Positions 26,101-48,797 are shown, numbered from the stretch's first letter. The stretch is DNA of 64,000 nucleotides from Aptenodytes patagonicus (GCF_965638725.1 NC_134952.1:61792065-61856064); one strand, 5' to 3'. Notes: generated by a model not told the origin, from the sequence alone. Numbers and translations: made by a program.

Positions 26101-29100
26101 CAGCTGAAGTGTGCGTCTGGGAAGCAGCAAGACGTTGGTAGAATTGGATGGTTAAGGGGAGGAGCTCAATTAGTAAGTGGCAAATACATTAGTGATGCTT
26201 TATCACTTGTTTAAGGGTGTGGGGCTGTCAAGCTGATTCAGCGTGACACATAGAAGAACACACACATTTTGTTTCCCTCAGCAGATCCTTTCAATGTTTG
26301 GAAGTCTTCCGTTGTATCAGAATTGCTTTGGGAGATATCAAACATTGAGTGATTGAGGCTGGTAGGTAACTGACCTCATCGAGACAAGGGTCTTGCAGTA
26401 CTTAGGCAGGCACTAGCTGCTTCTGTTTCAATGCCCAAAGTAGTAGAGGTTGTTGTCCCATTCTCTTAGAAGTGTGTGTCCTGAGCATGCCACAAGAGTG
26501 GAGGAGAAGCATTAGGTTGGTGTGATTGCTTGTGGCAAAGGTGGGAGTGGAATTAGCACGTCTTGCTTTGTGGCCCTGTGCTTTTGCTACAGGACTCCTG
26601 GACTAAGCCAGACGTATTTCAGTTGCTGCCATTCCCAACCACCCTGCCAAGGTAGATAGCTTCAGGTACCTAGTCTGGATTTTCAAATTGCACTCACCGG
26701 GCCAGCAGATTAGTCTGTTGTCTTGTGAAAGGTCCCATTTCTAGGAAGAGTGATTGTAGGGATGTGCCTAAATCCATCTTTGAATGGAAAAACTGGTCAT
26801 GGCTATAAATGTGGAGAGACCCTCAGCAGCAGATGTGCCACCCAAGCTCTGCCACTGGCTCTTCTGAGAGTATTGGAATATCAGTGAGCAGGGGTATAAT
26901 AATAAATTTATTATAGGAAGACAGCAGCAGATCAGATAGAAGAGGTTGCATGTCGTCTTCTATGCAGAGCATGGCAAAACACCTTCAGTAAACAGCTGGT
27001 GCCAGAAAACATGGTTTAGATTAATCTAAAAGCAAATCTAGGTCAGAGTGCTATGAGGGATTAGCTTAAGAAGTCAAAAAAACATCAAGGGCAGATCTGT
27101 AAAACAGAACAGGGTAGTTGTTCTGTGCTTATCTAGCAGCTCAGTGACTAGGGCCTTTTCTTAGAACAAAGGTGATAAAGTTACGCTTCCTTTTCTTGTC
27201 TGAATGGACATTTTCTGATCAGTTTTCTGGTATTGTTCTTACTGAGGCTTTTGATAACACACAGTAACTCAACCAGAAGAGATGGATGTGCTCAATATAG
27301 TGAATCAAATCCTGCAAGCAGAGGTGGGAGCTGAACTTTCATCACTTGCATTGTGAATGAACATAGTAACCTTTTAGGGAGTTTGGTACAGGATGAGAGA
27401 GGAAAAACAGCTTGTCATCTGTGTATTGTGCTTGTCTTTTGCTTTTGGGTAAATGTTCCAAATTGCAAGGTAAAGAATTCATTTGGGGTTAATCAGAAAT
27501 CCAACCTGAAATCCTGTTTTCTCCTTGGTTTCACAGGGAAGACCCGACAATTTTAGCTCTGTAAAATTTCAGTACAACTCTTCTTCCTAACGTGCCAGTA
27601 ACTATTAATGTAGCTTTATTTTTTACTGTTTTGCACTTATTAAAATATCCTGTATTGAGGCTTGATTTAATATATTTCTAAACACAACTTTACTGTGTTT
27701 AAAATAACTTAATTCTATACAAACATAGCTGTTTCTAAAGTAGTTCATTTGGATGAATTTTTTTCAGTATGGAATAACTTTTTAGTGATCAAAACACATT
27801 CTTTGGCTCAGAGCCAAGGTGTGTAAACTAGGAGACTTAATAGTTTGCATTTCCAGACCCCAATGAACTGTGATATAAAATTGTCAGATGCTGCTGTCTC
27901 CATGGATTGTCTTGGGCTCCTTGGGAATGAAGTGTGTTTTAAATGAGAACAGGAATTGCTGGAGGAGGTCTAATGTTCATCCATAGTATTGCCAAGATAA
28001 GCAGTTTTGTACTGAACTAAAAGATCTTGGGTTTGAAACTTCTTGCTAATTCACTGCAGACTGAAAGCTGCCAGACACAGACCGTGAGGAGGTGGTTTTC
28101 AGAGCAGAGAGGACTCAGCCTTCGAGGTCTCCCAGTGGAGTCTGGCTTCTGATCTCTTGTTAAGGTTTGCTCTTAAGGAATGAAAGTTATCCTCATCCAT
28201 GCTGGAGGATGAATGCATTTTTGTTACCTGAATTCCCCTGTCTGCCCCCCTGAAAGTTAATTTGCATTAATACGGGAGTTTAGGCAGTAAAAAAAATCAA
28301 AGCGGGTGGTATAAAGAAGCAAGAAATGTGAGGCTGTACAAAACACCTGACTCTGGAAGGCATCTACCCAGACAGCTGTGGTATTGGGGGTCTTCTGAGA
28401 ACGCCTATCTATTAAGCAGTGCCTCTTTGCCACAAGAAGAAAGAAAAGATGCATCTATGGTTGAAGGCAATGAGATCATCTCTGCCTCTACATTCATCAG
28501 CACTGCAGAGGATCCGTGTTTCTTTGGCCAGTGAGTGTTGCTGGGTGGAGCAGAGTTTTCTTGGTTACTAGAGTGCAGAGAAGACCATGCAGAAGTCTGA
28601 TTCCTAAACAGGGGGATCCACCTGCCACTGAACTATTTAAGTATAGAGATGGATGTCCCAGGCACAGGAATCCCTGTCAGGTGGTTATTCTGGTAGAGCA
28701 TGACAATCCTGCCCTCCGTGGCATAATAGCAAAAAGGCTGGGGGGGTGAAGGAGCTAGTTGGAGGTGTAATGTGCGTGATTAATGACTGAATGCATTGAG
28801 TGGACATAACCTGAACAAGAACTGTCTTTCACTAAACATCCTAGCAGGTCTCAGCAAAGGCGGGCTCAAAACCAGACCTAGTTGTGAGTGTGTTTTGTTT
28901 TGTGAATACAGACCCTAGCATGACGGTGTCAAAGGCTAGAACTCCTGGGCGCTACTGGAAATATATGCTGCTCTAATGCAAGCAATACACATTTGGTGTT
29001 GCCTGCACTCCAGCTGTTCTTCAGTGAGTAAAGGATAGCTGATTTTGGGCAAAACAAGACCATCTGTTCCCTGCATTCATGCTGATTCCTGAAATGGGTG

Positions 29101-32100
29101 GCAAAAGATTAGGTATTTCCTAAAAAGCTAAAAACAGGAGAGTTTTTCTTTCCCAACCCTTCTGCACAACTGGTGACTAGCATGTCTGCTGATAAAATAG
29201 ACCAAAAAAAAAATGGGGGCTGCTGAGCTGGGTCCTGCACACAGGCATCACAGTTGAAGAATACATGCTGGCAATTGTACACTGTGGAAGGTGATGAGAC
29301 TTGGTGCTTCCATTGCACAAGAGATTTTTTTCCTGTTCTGATACTTACCTTAGCAAGATGGAAGTTGAGAGCATCCTGCTAAAGGGATGAAACTGTTTTG
29401 GGTTTGAAGAGGTATTTCCACTTTAATTTGTATATCCTATATATAAATAATTACCTATATGAATGTAGAAATATATGGAAGTGCTTCCTTTAAACTGTTT
29501 TCTTAAAAAAAAAAATTAAAGTGAAATCAGTATCAGAAGCGGAGGAGGTTTTTATTCCTCATCTCCCATGTTTCCATTTCCCCCAGCACTGCAGCAGTTC
29601 CTAAGGTATCTGCTTTCCCCTTGCAAGTCTGTGTGATCTGTGGAGAGAAAGCAGTTCTGAAATGTTGGAGGAGAAGGGGGTCTGTGCCACCAGTGTTTGA
29701 TGTAGCTGGTATTTGCATGAAAAGGAAATAGAGACAGATTGAAATGGAGGACAGTGCTGCCTGTCAGAGCATGAGTCTCACAGGCAGCGAGACGCTCATT
29801 TCTCAAGCATGAGTCTTAAGCTTTTGTAGCTTAGGTATAAGGCCTCGTCTTGAGGAAATCTGTCTGTATACAGTTCAAGAAAGCTGGTGGTTATGAAACA
29901 AGAGTACTGTTGTCTCAGTATCTGCAGAGTCAGCCATATGCTGTCAGGGCTGTGCTGTGTGTTCTTTGTGTCAAGAGCAATGGAGGGATGTTGCTTTGAT
30001 TGCTGTTCAGGTTGAAGCCCACTGGGGTGGGGACAGCTGAAGCACAGTGAACCGGTTTGATTGAGACTGATGGCAGGGGCTTGGGCTGGAGAGCAAAAGC
30101 TCTCCAGTGAGGAGAGCAAAGTTGGATGCTAAAGCAGAATCTTTAAAACATGAGACATGTCTAGCTAAGGAGGGGCAGAGGCGTATTGCCATAGCGGGCT
30201 GTTTTGGTTAGCCAAGGGGCTTGCCCTCAAGGGCAGTAATTGGCTGCCTATGGGGTATGCTGCAATTCCGTGAGCTGGGACTGTGAAAGACTGCGAGCTG
30301 TGAGATGAGGATGGGAATGCTCCATGGGAGGCTGCAGCGTATTAAAGAAACTGAGGCAGGACAGTCTCACTGGTCTTAGGTTTTTATCTGAATCTCTGCA
30401 TCTGTTAAACCCTATGGGGTAATGGATAGCATATGCAGTGAAGGCCTAGATGGTGAGAAGTCAAGGCCTCCATGGAACCAGTTGAGCTCTAGTGTGTGCG
30501 TATTATGTGCTTATTGCAACTTGCAGTTTCCAAAGAAAGTAATCTTGGCCAGCCTGGGCTTTCAGACTCCTATCAACTGCCCTGCAGTCTGTTTTGCAGA
30601 GCCTTGCCATCAGGGAGCTGAGCCAGTCTAGTGGGGAGACAGCTAGATTTGGGGAGAACTTGGACTGTGCATTGCCAGAACATAACTTTGCCCTAATAAA
30701 GCAGGCAAAACAGAAGGAGAGGTACTAGGCTTCTCTGTAGCATGTGACTCTGAAGCAGAAGGCTTGATCCTGGTCACCTGTCCTGGGTATTTTGGTAACA
30801 CTAAGCTGCTGCTTGTGACCACCTGCAGTTGTGGTGCTGGCTGAAGCTACCTTGTTTAACTTTTTCTTTCTAGTATGCCACCTGTTTGGGTAAAAACTTG
30901 CCTGCTTCCCTTCTTAAGCAATGGACTGTGATACCTGCCAGCACTCTCACTAGACAAAAACAAGCTTTTATGTGAGGCGATTCTATGATTAAACTCTGAG
31001 ATGCTTCCAACTTCCCTGTTGCTTGCTGAGCACACCATCACTGTGTGCAGACCTCTCAGCTGCTTCCTCTGTGGCTCTAGCCTTTTTTCTTTTTTCTGGT
31101 TTGCCTTGCTTACCATCTCTTCCTTGTAGCTTTGCTCAGCTTTCTTGCCCTCAGGGCAGAGTGTGTAACCCCATTCTGCTCTTCCACCACTTCACTGTCT
31201 TTTGCTGTCTTGGATTTGTGCATCATACCCTCACCTTCACTGCTCATCTGCCCCCTCAGCTTATTTCCTAAGATGGAGCCTCTGCTGGTATACTGCTCTG
31301 CTTTCACTGTGATTTCTTCTTTGCCACCTTGTAGTCAGAAAACCTGCAAAGACTTACTCTCTCTGCCTGCCTTTCTGTCCCTTGCTGCCCCTATTTTCTC
31401 AGATGTTGCTCAGAAATGGCTGTGCCATAGGCCTGAAAAGGGGAAAACAGCATTTAGTATGTCTGGTCCACAGCAATACAAACATGGATCAGTGGGTTTA
31501 AAACAGCATGGTGACTAGCCAGCTGAGTCCCTCCTCCCCAGAGCTGGCTGCTGCCGTTTGTCACTCCAGGCACCTTTGAGAGATTATCCCACGTGTTTTT
31601 CTGATACCCTGTACTAATGCCAACTGTGATGTAGAGGCTCAGTGTGTGGCATGACAACAATTACTACATAGTGTGCTGTGGAATTGCTGGGGATCTGAAA
31701 TAATTGTACTTACGGCTTTGCATCATCCCACAACAAAGCTACTGAGGACATGTGCAAAAATGCATTTTTCCTAATGTTCTCTTGCTTAATGCTGCACAGA
31801 AGACATAAGCAGAGGAGAAAGGCTTATGTGCCTTTGTCCATGTGTGAGTCAAGTTCCCAACCCTTTTATAGATCCGCTGTTGGCTTTCAGCGGGTCGCTC
31901 AGTCTGGGTCTTGTTGCCATAGCACACTTACACATGAGTAGCTATTTCTCTCCCCTCTGACAGACTGTCTGGCAGGTGACGGGATGTGGTCTCTTACAAT
32001 GTATAGGTGGTTTTGGTGCAATAAACCCCAAACCCTGTAGGGGATCAATAAATGTTACTACTCATACCAACTAAAAATAACTCAAAGCTGTATGTTATAT

Positions 32101-32310
32101 GGCATCTCTGGTAGCCTAGAGTATCCTTGGTGCAGAAGTCATTTCATCAGTCATGAATTATTACATTTATGTTCAGTTTAAGTACCTGTGTGGGCAGTCA
32201 GCCGCACTTGAAATCTATGTAATATTTCCTGATGGGAAATTGTCTCTACTAGCAATACCTGCACAACTCTAGGCTTTTCTCAGGGATGCATGTGAGGCAA
32301 CAGAGGTAAG
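20178..32310. other. Non-coding stretch with one isolated exon-like block
   Basis: No family-recognisable coding sequence. An exon-like block with good acceptor and donor is present at 24664-24775 but has no partner exons that I can join to it. The stretch may contain the unlocated 5' exon and promoter of TMPRSS11E. Confidence 0.5.
21661..21678. repeat. Homopolymer T tract
   Basis: Eighteen consecutive T residues ending TTTGCAG. It looks like a strong pyrimidine tract before an AG, but no coding sequence follows that I can support. Confidence 0.8.
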
Positions 32311-32536
32311 TTAGAACACAGGAAATTCTGACTAAATATAAAGAAAAAGCTTTTGCCATGGGGGTGGTCAGAGACTGGACTAGGACTCCTGAGAGACTAG
32401 GGGATCTGTGTCCTTGGAGATACTAAAAATTTGACTGGACAAAGCCTGGAGCAACCTGCTGTAGTGGGACCTGGTTTGAGCAGAAGGTCAGACCCGCAGG
32501 GTCCAGAGGTCCTTCCCAGCCTACCTCATTCTGTGA
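32311..32536 (+). mobile_element. CR1 LINE 3' fragment
   Basis: Diverged CR1 3' end in the plus orientation: GGAAATTCTGACTAAATAT, GAGACTAGGGGATCTGTGTC, CCTTGGAGATACTAAAAATT, AGCAACCTGCTGTAG and CCAGAGGTCCTTCCCAGCCT, closing with CATTCTGTGAGG. It is 5'-truncated, as most avian CR1 copies are. It ends 104 bases before the first candidate acceptor of the TMPRSS11E anchor exon. Confidence 0.8.
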
Positions 32537-32652
32537 GGTTTGTCAGCTGAGCTAAGCTGTGCCAGATATGATTTGGCTCAGGATGCGCTATTGTCTTTGT
32601 AATAGAGTTGAATTTCTCCATGTTGTTTTCTTTGATGCAGATAGTGATCCAG

Positions 32653-41347
<8,695 letters not shown>

Positions 41348-42200
41348 AACCTGCAGTAGGTTAAGTTTTGTGGGCTGTGTACGGCTATTCCTCTGACACA
41401 TTCTGCTCTGTGGCTACCCTCTAAACAGCTTCTGGCCCAGCTTGTGGTTATGTATCAAGTGCCAGCCAGCTCAGAGTAGTCTAGGACTTAAAATTGGTTT
41501 GGCCTACAGCCAGACAGGAACGAACCTGATCCACATGACAGCTGTTTGTTCAAGAAGTACTCTGTCAAAGGGACAACTGCCTTTGTCTATATGCAATATA
41601 CTGACCCTTTTTTCTCCATGGCCAAATGTCTTGGCCCCTACTTTTATACCCAGGCAAAGTGTTTTGAGCCCAAACAATAATTTACCAGCATCCAAGACAA
41701 GTTGTAACTAAAACGTGGCCTGCCCATTTGCTGTGTGCTCCCAAGGCCCCATCTATCTCTAGACGAGCTACAGTCCAGCCCCTGACTCCAAGGCTGCTGC
41801 GCTTCTGAATTCTTGAGTTTTTTCCTGCATCATTCCAGGGAGCATACTCTAATGAAGAATGGAAGATGGCTTAGAAGTCCTCGTTCCTAATATTACGTCG
41901 GACTGTTACTTAGGTGAATAGAGAATTTTTCTTTGCTGTGTTGTCCTAAAAAAGGAATCAGTGGAAAACACCAGCTTCTGTCCACCTTCTTTGAACAAGT
42001 GTATGTGTGCCCACTCATCGCTTAATATATGAACAGCCCCTACCAGAGTGTTTGCTGTGAGAGTGATTGCTGGACTTAAGACCAAAAACCATTTTATGTT
42101 CATACCAGTCTCTTGTCATATCAGAGTATTTGGCTGAATTAATTTCCATTTTTAACTTTCCAGATTGTATTGTTCTGAATAAAAGTCCTTGGCTTTTAGT
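41348..42200 (+). other. TMPRSS11E: TMPRSS11E 3' untranslated region (proximal end)
   Basis: Sequence after the stop codon up to just past the first good poly(A) signal at 42178. The end is an estimate, 15-25 bases beyond the AATAAA. Longer isoforms using later signals (43501, 43522 or 44497) cannot be excluded. The short ORFs here show no family resemblance. Confidence 0.55.
42178..42183 (+). promoter_or_regulatory. AATAAA poly(A) signal, probable end of TMPRSS11E
   Basis: Canonical AATAAA 831 bases after the stop codon, in an AT-rich context and followed by G/T-rich sequence. It is the first canonical signal I see after the CDS. Confidence 0.6.
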
Positions 42201-45200
42201 GCAGGATGGAGGATTGTAACAATCTCAGTATGACCATTGCCAAAAAAACCCCTCTCAAACTTACTCTTGTGAATGCTGTTCTCAAGTCTTTATAATTTAA
42301 TATGTGCATCTTCAGCTGCATCCTAAAAAAAAAAAAAAGCTTTTGTGTTACAGTGGAAATACCTGTCTCCTTCAGAGCAGGGCAGAACTTCTGACTGACC
42401 CAGTAATCTTATGTAAAGATCTCTCTCATCTGTCAGGAAGTAAGAATTGCCTGTGTCTCATTGCCAGACTATAGCTAACTGATTTGATCTCAAGCACACA
42501 AACTTCATATTCTCTCTGACTTCATGTTTTCAGGAGCCCATGTTTCCATCTGCCAGGTAGATCTCAAACACTTTCTACACCCCAGCAGCAGAACATGCCT
42601 ATTCCTGGTGAGGATGCTTTCCTTGGTGTGTCTACAGATGTTTTCCAACACTTTGTGTGGGTGCTGATCCTGACAACAGCAAGTGCTGTGGTCTTAGTTG
42701 CTAGATAATGAGCCACTCAGTTGCTCTCTTTTCCCTTCTACAGTCAGAATAGAAAGAACTCAGCAAAGGAGATACCAGCCACACTGTGAAAACTCGGAGC
42801 TGGTCCAGTGTGGCAGGCAAGCAAGAATCTTACGCCAGGCTAGAAAAGGCAAACAGCAGGCTTTCGGCATGCTCATAGTTAGAAGATGTCGGGAAAACAG
42901 GCCCTCAGTGATTACAGTCTTAAGATCAAAGTGTTGTCCAACTTGAGTACAAGTCAGTTGACATAGTCAATGGCAGTTCAGGGGATCTCCTCTGGACTAG
43001 GCAGCTTGCTGCAAATGCTGCCAAACAGAGCAGTAATCCATCGAGTTAACAGAAGTATTTTGGTGATGCATCCTGTGATCTGGCTGCTTGCCAGTACAGA
43101 GAACCATGCTTTTCTAGAGCCTCACTGAAGGTACTGGAATATTTGGATGCCCAGAGAAGGTCTGCATGAAAGACAAGGGTGTGCAGCTGTTGTATGCCCT
43201 ATACTTGTGTATATCAGGAAACCTGGCACTTTAAAAAAAAAAAAAAAAATTCTCAGGGAACCTTTCTTGTAGAATGTTGTGAGCTTCAGAAACAAAACTT
43301 GGTGGCTTAATTTCTACATAGGGAGTAAAAAGTGTCAGACTGGTTCCGTAGGTCTGTTGAGCCCAACAAATCTCATTTTAGTCCCTTAAGCAGAACATGT
43401 CTTTGACGTATATTGCTTGTAGAGGAAGTTTAAAAATTATGTATGACAAGTACGTATGAATTTTTTTCTTGCTAGTAGCAATTGTCTTACCAGGACAGTG
43501 AATAAAATTTGATCTTCATGAATAAAAGCATGATTACAAGATGGATTTCCAGTTGCCAAAGTACTTTAGGCTTGGGTTTTCAAAGGGCATAATGGTTTCC
43601 CCATCCTGCTGGATTTCATTGTAACTTGGAAACTTAATAGTTTTAGGCTTGCAAATCCCAGCTATCTCACTGGTTCCCCAAAACAGGTAAGTAGATGTCC
43701 AAAAAATTTATTTTGCATCTGTGAACTTTCCAGTTGTGCTTATTTTGGGTACAAAATCAGAAAGCCTTAAGCATTTTGCTCTGTATCAATGGCTGCAGTA
43801 AATATCATTCTCTAAAGTGGTGCACACAAGGCTGAAAAAGTGAACTCGTCATGTGCTTAAGGGGCTACCAGTTCTGAGCATCTACTCAGAGAGCTACAGT
43901 ACCTGATCCACCCTAATGCTGAGTGCCAGCACAGTGCAGCCAGGACTGGGGCAGAAGAGGACCTGACATCTAGATGCTGTATGTTTTGGGAGCCTTTATT
44001 TTGGACTGCATTGTGGAGTTTTCCTGATATCAGCTGGAACAAGTCTTCTGATCTGGTTTCTTCTGGAAGCAATGTAGCTTGCGTGCTCTGAGGCCTCTTG
44101 GTGATGCAAAGCAGTATAAATGGGTGGGGACTGTCAAGAAGAGCGCTTGAAAGAACACCCTCAATCCACTGGGAATGTTAGTGTGGATGGACGTGACGGG
44201 TTTGAATCCCTTATTTGTGGCACAACTACACTGATGTCAGCATTGTCTGGCTTTTCCTGAGGGAAATTATGGAAACCTGAAGCAATGTATGTGGCCAAAA
44301 TGTTTTATTTGGTTTAGGTGGCCTAGCAGATTTGTATTTCTTTTATGCTGCAGTCTCACCTATTTATGAAGCCAGAAGCTTCATCTTCTCTCAGCCATGT
44401 TTTCATAGAATTAACATCTTCACTCAAGGCAGAATGGGATGTATCTAGCTATACAATCATGCATGGCACACAGGAATGTAATTTATATGTAAATTTAATA
44501 AAACCTGTTTAAAAATTTGCCTTCTGTTTCATGTACTTGTTAATTTCCTGCGTCACGGTAAGCAACTGTAAAATGGGGACTCCTCTGTTTTAGAACGTGT
44601 TACACTGATCCTACACCCTGTATTTATGTACTGGCTTTTATGTAGTCTTAACCATCTGGTTTTATTGACTTGTTAGAGCGTAACTGGAAGAAGAGCATAA
44701 CTGTTAGAAGAGCAAAACTCCATCCAGACTTGGACAGAATTTACCCACCTGGCCAGAGGTTACCCAAATTTGTGTGCAGGCAGACAGGTCTTGTGTCAGC
44801 CACTAGAGGGTGAATCGTATTGTCTTAAGAGTCTTAAACTCTTGGCTGCTGGTGGTGCTCTGTTTCAGCTCAGAGAGGATCTGGAGGACAAGGCACCGTG
44901 TCCATATTGCCTTAAAGTTGCAGGGATGCTACATGATTGTCTTGCAAAGTTTGAGGAGACTACAGCCGTTCAGCTTTTAGCATAGGCCTCTGCAGCACTG
45001 GGTGAGTTTGTCTTTTCCCCCATCAGAAAGTTGGCATCAAATGCTCCCCTTTAAGCATGTTAAGTACAAAGTGCTATGGCTGTGAGCAAGGGGCTGAGCA
45101 GGTTTTGCCTGCTTCTCTGCCACACCATAGCCAGACCTTTGTCCTGTGGAAAAGTAGACTGGAAAGGCACATTGTCAGGTATTGTTGGCATCATGGGTCT

Positions 45201-46789
45201 ACTTTCTCAGCTCGTCAGCCTTCTTGCAAACAAGATAGCAAAGAGCAGTAGTAATTTTGAAAATCTGATAGGATGGGAGGCTTGTATGCAGCTGCTGTTT
45301 GCTTTGACCTCGCATTTTGACAACTCCTGATGATTCTTGTAGATCAAAGACACTTATCAGACTTCTTGTCCCTTTCCTGTCAAGATGGGAAACTTGGTAC
45401 AAATCGCACCATATTCTGAGCTAGAAGAGCAAGCTCTTGATGAATGAAACATGCTGGAGTTCATTGATCCTGGTCTATAATACCTAACAGCTGAAGGGAT
45501 GATCTTGGAATTTGAGGTTATCTGAGAGGGTAAAAAGGAGTGCAACAGCTTTATTGCAGTATTACAGGACATGCCAGGTTGGCTATGGATGGGAAGGTGG
45601 CTGTTTGTTTGGAAGAACAGTAGCCCTTTCGTCACATTTTACTGGGTCAAGTGCAGTAAGTCTGTCTTAGAGACAGACTTCTTAAAGGACATAATTTTAA
45701 CAAATCTGATTTTTTAATATCTTTTTTCATGGCTTAGAGAACTGCTTTGTGCTGAGTTTCTGACAGAGCACATGCTGTGTATGTGACACTTAAAGCATTT
45801 ATGAGCATTCAGTAGCTGGTAACTGTGCCATGACCTAAGGATATGTTCAGCTGGTGTGGTTGTATCTGCCTGGGGGAGCTATGTGGGTGGAGTTTCTGTC
45901 AAAGGGTTTGAAGTGAAGAACTGAACAGAAGATTAACTTTCATGTTTTTCTGTATGTGTGGTTGAACCAGAATCCTTCTATAAAACATAGCTGTCTATTT
46001 CAGCTTGCTTGGGGTCTTTGAGCTATTATTGCTGCAAAGAAAACTCTTCAAAACTCATCTGGTTAGAATAGTTCAGAAACAAATATAACAAATGGCAGTT
46101 AATCTGCTTTATCTTAGGGTGAAGTTTTATTTTAATTGAACCCATTCTTAAATGACACTTACTTTGAAGAATATTTTGTTTGCTATTCATTGCTGGTAGC
46201 TTTTTCTCAGGTGTAAATAAATTGTTTCTGTAAAGACAGAGAAAAGGCTTTTGGGAACTTGTTATCCAAAAATGCAATTATTTTCTTTTACATAAGCTTG
46301 AATAGGTCCGAGAAATACATGGCATGTCTCTGATTCACTTGATTAGCAACCAAATTCCTTCTTCCTCCCAGTAAACCTGAAAGGTTGTGCTTGCTATGTG
46401 ATGTTTGTCCCCTCAGCTCCTGTGCTTTCCATCTTCCAGTTGTGGCATTGGGCAGTCCCTTCCTTGAGGAAGCACTTGCTATCAGCCTAGCGTCCAGAGC
46501 CTGTTTTAACCACAGATCGTTCCTTGTAAGTCAATACAAACAGTCAACTGCCTGCAATTGTCACACATCTCTGACCTTCCCCAGACTCTTGGGATCACCT
46601 GCAGTCTGCAGCCTTTGAAGTTGTGACCCAGACAGTCTGGCACTGTTCTCCAGGCCAGCGGAGATGACCTGCATACCAAGGGGAGCTGTTACTGGGATCA
46701 TTCCTTCCGCAGTGGACAGACCAGATGGATGGACTTTACTAGGAAATAATGTCTCCCGTGCTAGAGGGTGGTGAGAACATAAGAATAAA
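42201..46789. other. Non-coding stretch downstream of TMPRSS11E
   Basis: Nothing coding recognised. A-runs at 42327 and 43233 and several AATAAA hexamers (43501, 43522, 44497) are the only distinctive points. Confidence 0.55.
44497..44502 (+). promoter_or_regulatory. AATAAA, possible distal poly(A) signal
   Basis: Canonical hexamer in a T-rich stretch about 3.1 kb after the TMPRSS11E stop codon. Similar hexamers sit at 43501 and 43522. They could serve long 3' UTR isoforms or be chance matches in AT-rich DNA. Confidence 0.25.
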
Positions 46790-46985
46790 CTTTTTTTTTA
46801 CTGAGAGTGGTTGAACATTGAGACAGGTTGTCAGGAGAGGTTATGGAGTCTCCATCCTTGGAGATATGCAAAACCCAATTGGACATGATTTTGAGTACCC
46901 TGGTCCAGCTGCCCTTGAGTAGGGATTTTGGGTTAGACCATCTCCAGAGTTCCCTTCCCACCTCAGCTACTCTGTGATTCTGTTC
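46790..46985 (+). mobile_element. CR1 LINE 3' fragment
   Basis: CR1 3' end in plus orientation with GGTTATGGAGTCTCCATCCT, TGGAGATATGCAAAACCCAA, GGACATGATTTTGAG and CATCTCCAGAGTTCCCTTCC, ending in the diagnostic CTGTGATTCTGTTC tail. 5'-truncated. Confidence 0.85.
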
Positions 46986-48797
46986 TTCCAAAGTGCCTGG
47001 CAGCTTCAGGGAAAGGCACGTGGCCATGGCTAAGTGGCGGGTACTGTCTCAGATGAGCTGACTGCTCCTCAACTGTTTCTGTGACAGGTGAATGCACTGG
47101 TAGACAACCTAAAGAAGACTGACACCAGGTCGTCTTCATGCTTGATCCTTAGATGCAGTACCCAGCGCTGTTGTCCCCAGCTTGTCTGGCACTGTTACCA
47201 TCGATTGAGTAATCAATGAAAATAGCAGGGCACAGAAAGAAAAACAATCCATTCTGTGCAACCTAGGTAGAGAGCAGGTTACCCAAGAGTGAGCTCAGCC
47301 AGAAGGTCTCACAGGGAGGCAGCAAACCAAGTGGGACCCTCATTTGGTACTGAGTGGTCCTGCCTGAAGCATGCTGCGTTTTTCTGTCAGAGTGACTCAG
47401 CTCCTGAACTGTGGCTGAAAAGACAGGCTGAAGGATGGAGGACTTGGGCTTGATTTTCGTTATGTCTAATTTAGTCTATGAAGCCTTGAAGGCTAATGCA
47501 GTGTATGATAAATCAGGCGATTGCTCACAAGAATCATATTTAGGATCTTGCATGCTGCTGCAGAGCAAACTGGAACAGAGAGTGGCTGTGGCAGAAAGCA
47601 TCTCAAAGAGCCAGACTCCATTTGGCTTCCACCAGGCAAGTTAGCTGCTAATGAATAGTATGAAATCAAATCCAAGCTAACTATTTTCTGGGGACATAGA
47701 GATGTAGGAAAAGTCTTGTTTTGAGTGTGTTGTCTTCTGCAGAGCTCTGTGTTGGTGCTCCCAGTAAGTCTAGCACTTTTGATGTGTGAAACAATGCTGC
47801 TGTTTGTTTAATTTGAGCTGTGCCTGTACAGGATTTATTTGTATAATAAATGTGTAATGTAAGTAAATAACGTGCCTTATTTCTTTGTAGGCCTAGTCCA
47901 ATTCATATAAACATCTCCTGTCTCTTTGGAGGTGCTGTGTATCTTGACTGGGAGCAGAGGACTTGTGCAGTGAATGTAGAGAGCAGCTTGTTAGCCTGAT
48001 TGCTAGGCAACACCTGGAAGAAAATGTGGGCTGGCCTGTTTCACTGTACCAAGTAGCAGCTCTGGCTGAGCAGCTGCAGAGGACAGGTACACGTGTGCTA
48101 CCTTTTTGCCTCGAATGGGGTGACGGGCTATGAATTCTTTTTTAATGACTCTGGCAGTGGGGGACTTCTGTTGTCTAAGGGTGTTGTCAGTATTCTGGGC
48201 TGGCCTATCTGGCTGCAACTCAGACGGGTGTAGCAGTTTCTGTTATAAAGGCCTGGAAAGAGGGACTATTTGGAAACCAACCAGGGCAGGGTCTAGCATA
48301 CTTCAGAGCTTGAGGCCATTGCTCTAGCATCGGAGAGCCTCCGCACGTTCAGTATCTCAAAGCTGCTTGGGCATGTAATAAAATCTGGCCCCGAGTGACT
48401 TTTCAAGGCTCAAGATAAAGGACCTGGCTTCTCTCCCAGCCCCATCCTTTTAGTGGATTTTCTGGTTTTGTTTTTCTACTTATCAGTTACTAAAAGCCAT
48501 GGCTGGGAATTTCATGTGCAAAGGAAAGCATGGGATAATAAACTGGTGACCTTTTTTTGTCAAAACAGTAAAGTTGTGTAGCATGTCCACAGCTGAAGTT
48601 AAAAAGTATAAAGAAATGCAGCTCATTTAGAGCTTCCCCTGAATTTTGAAGGCCAAATGCAAGATGCCTTTGTATTTTTCAGGAGGGGGAGGCCTGAAGC
48701 CATAACTGACCTGTCAAGGTGTACTTATGGAAAATGAGTGGACTTGTCCTAGGGAAGGATTTCATTGCAGTGTACCGGTTTGGTCTTACCAGATGCT
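46986..48797. other. Non-coding stretch between two CR1 fragments
   Basis: Nothing recognised on either strand apart from an AATAAA near 47845. Confidence 0.55.

Noticed and set aside
30980..31010. GATTCTATGATT as a CR1 tail
   Set aside because: Only the short motif matches; the upstream sequence does not look like CR1.
31999..32012. ATGTATAG followed by GTGGTT, resembling the MYR first exon of TMPRSS11 genes
   Set aside because: It would leave phase 2, and joining to either acceptor at 32640 or 32652 gives a stop codon or the wrong frame.
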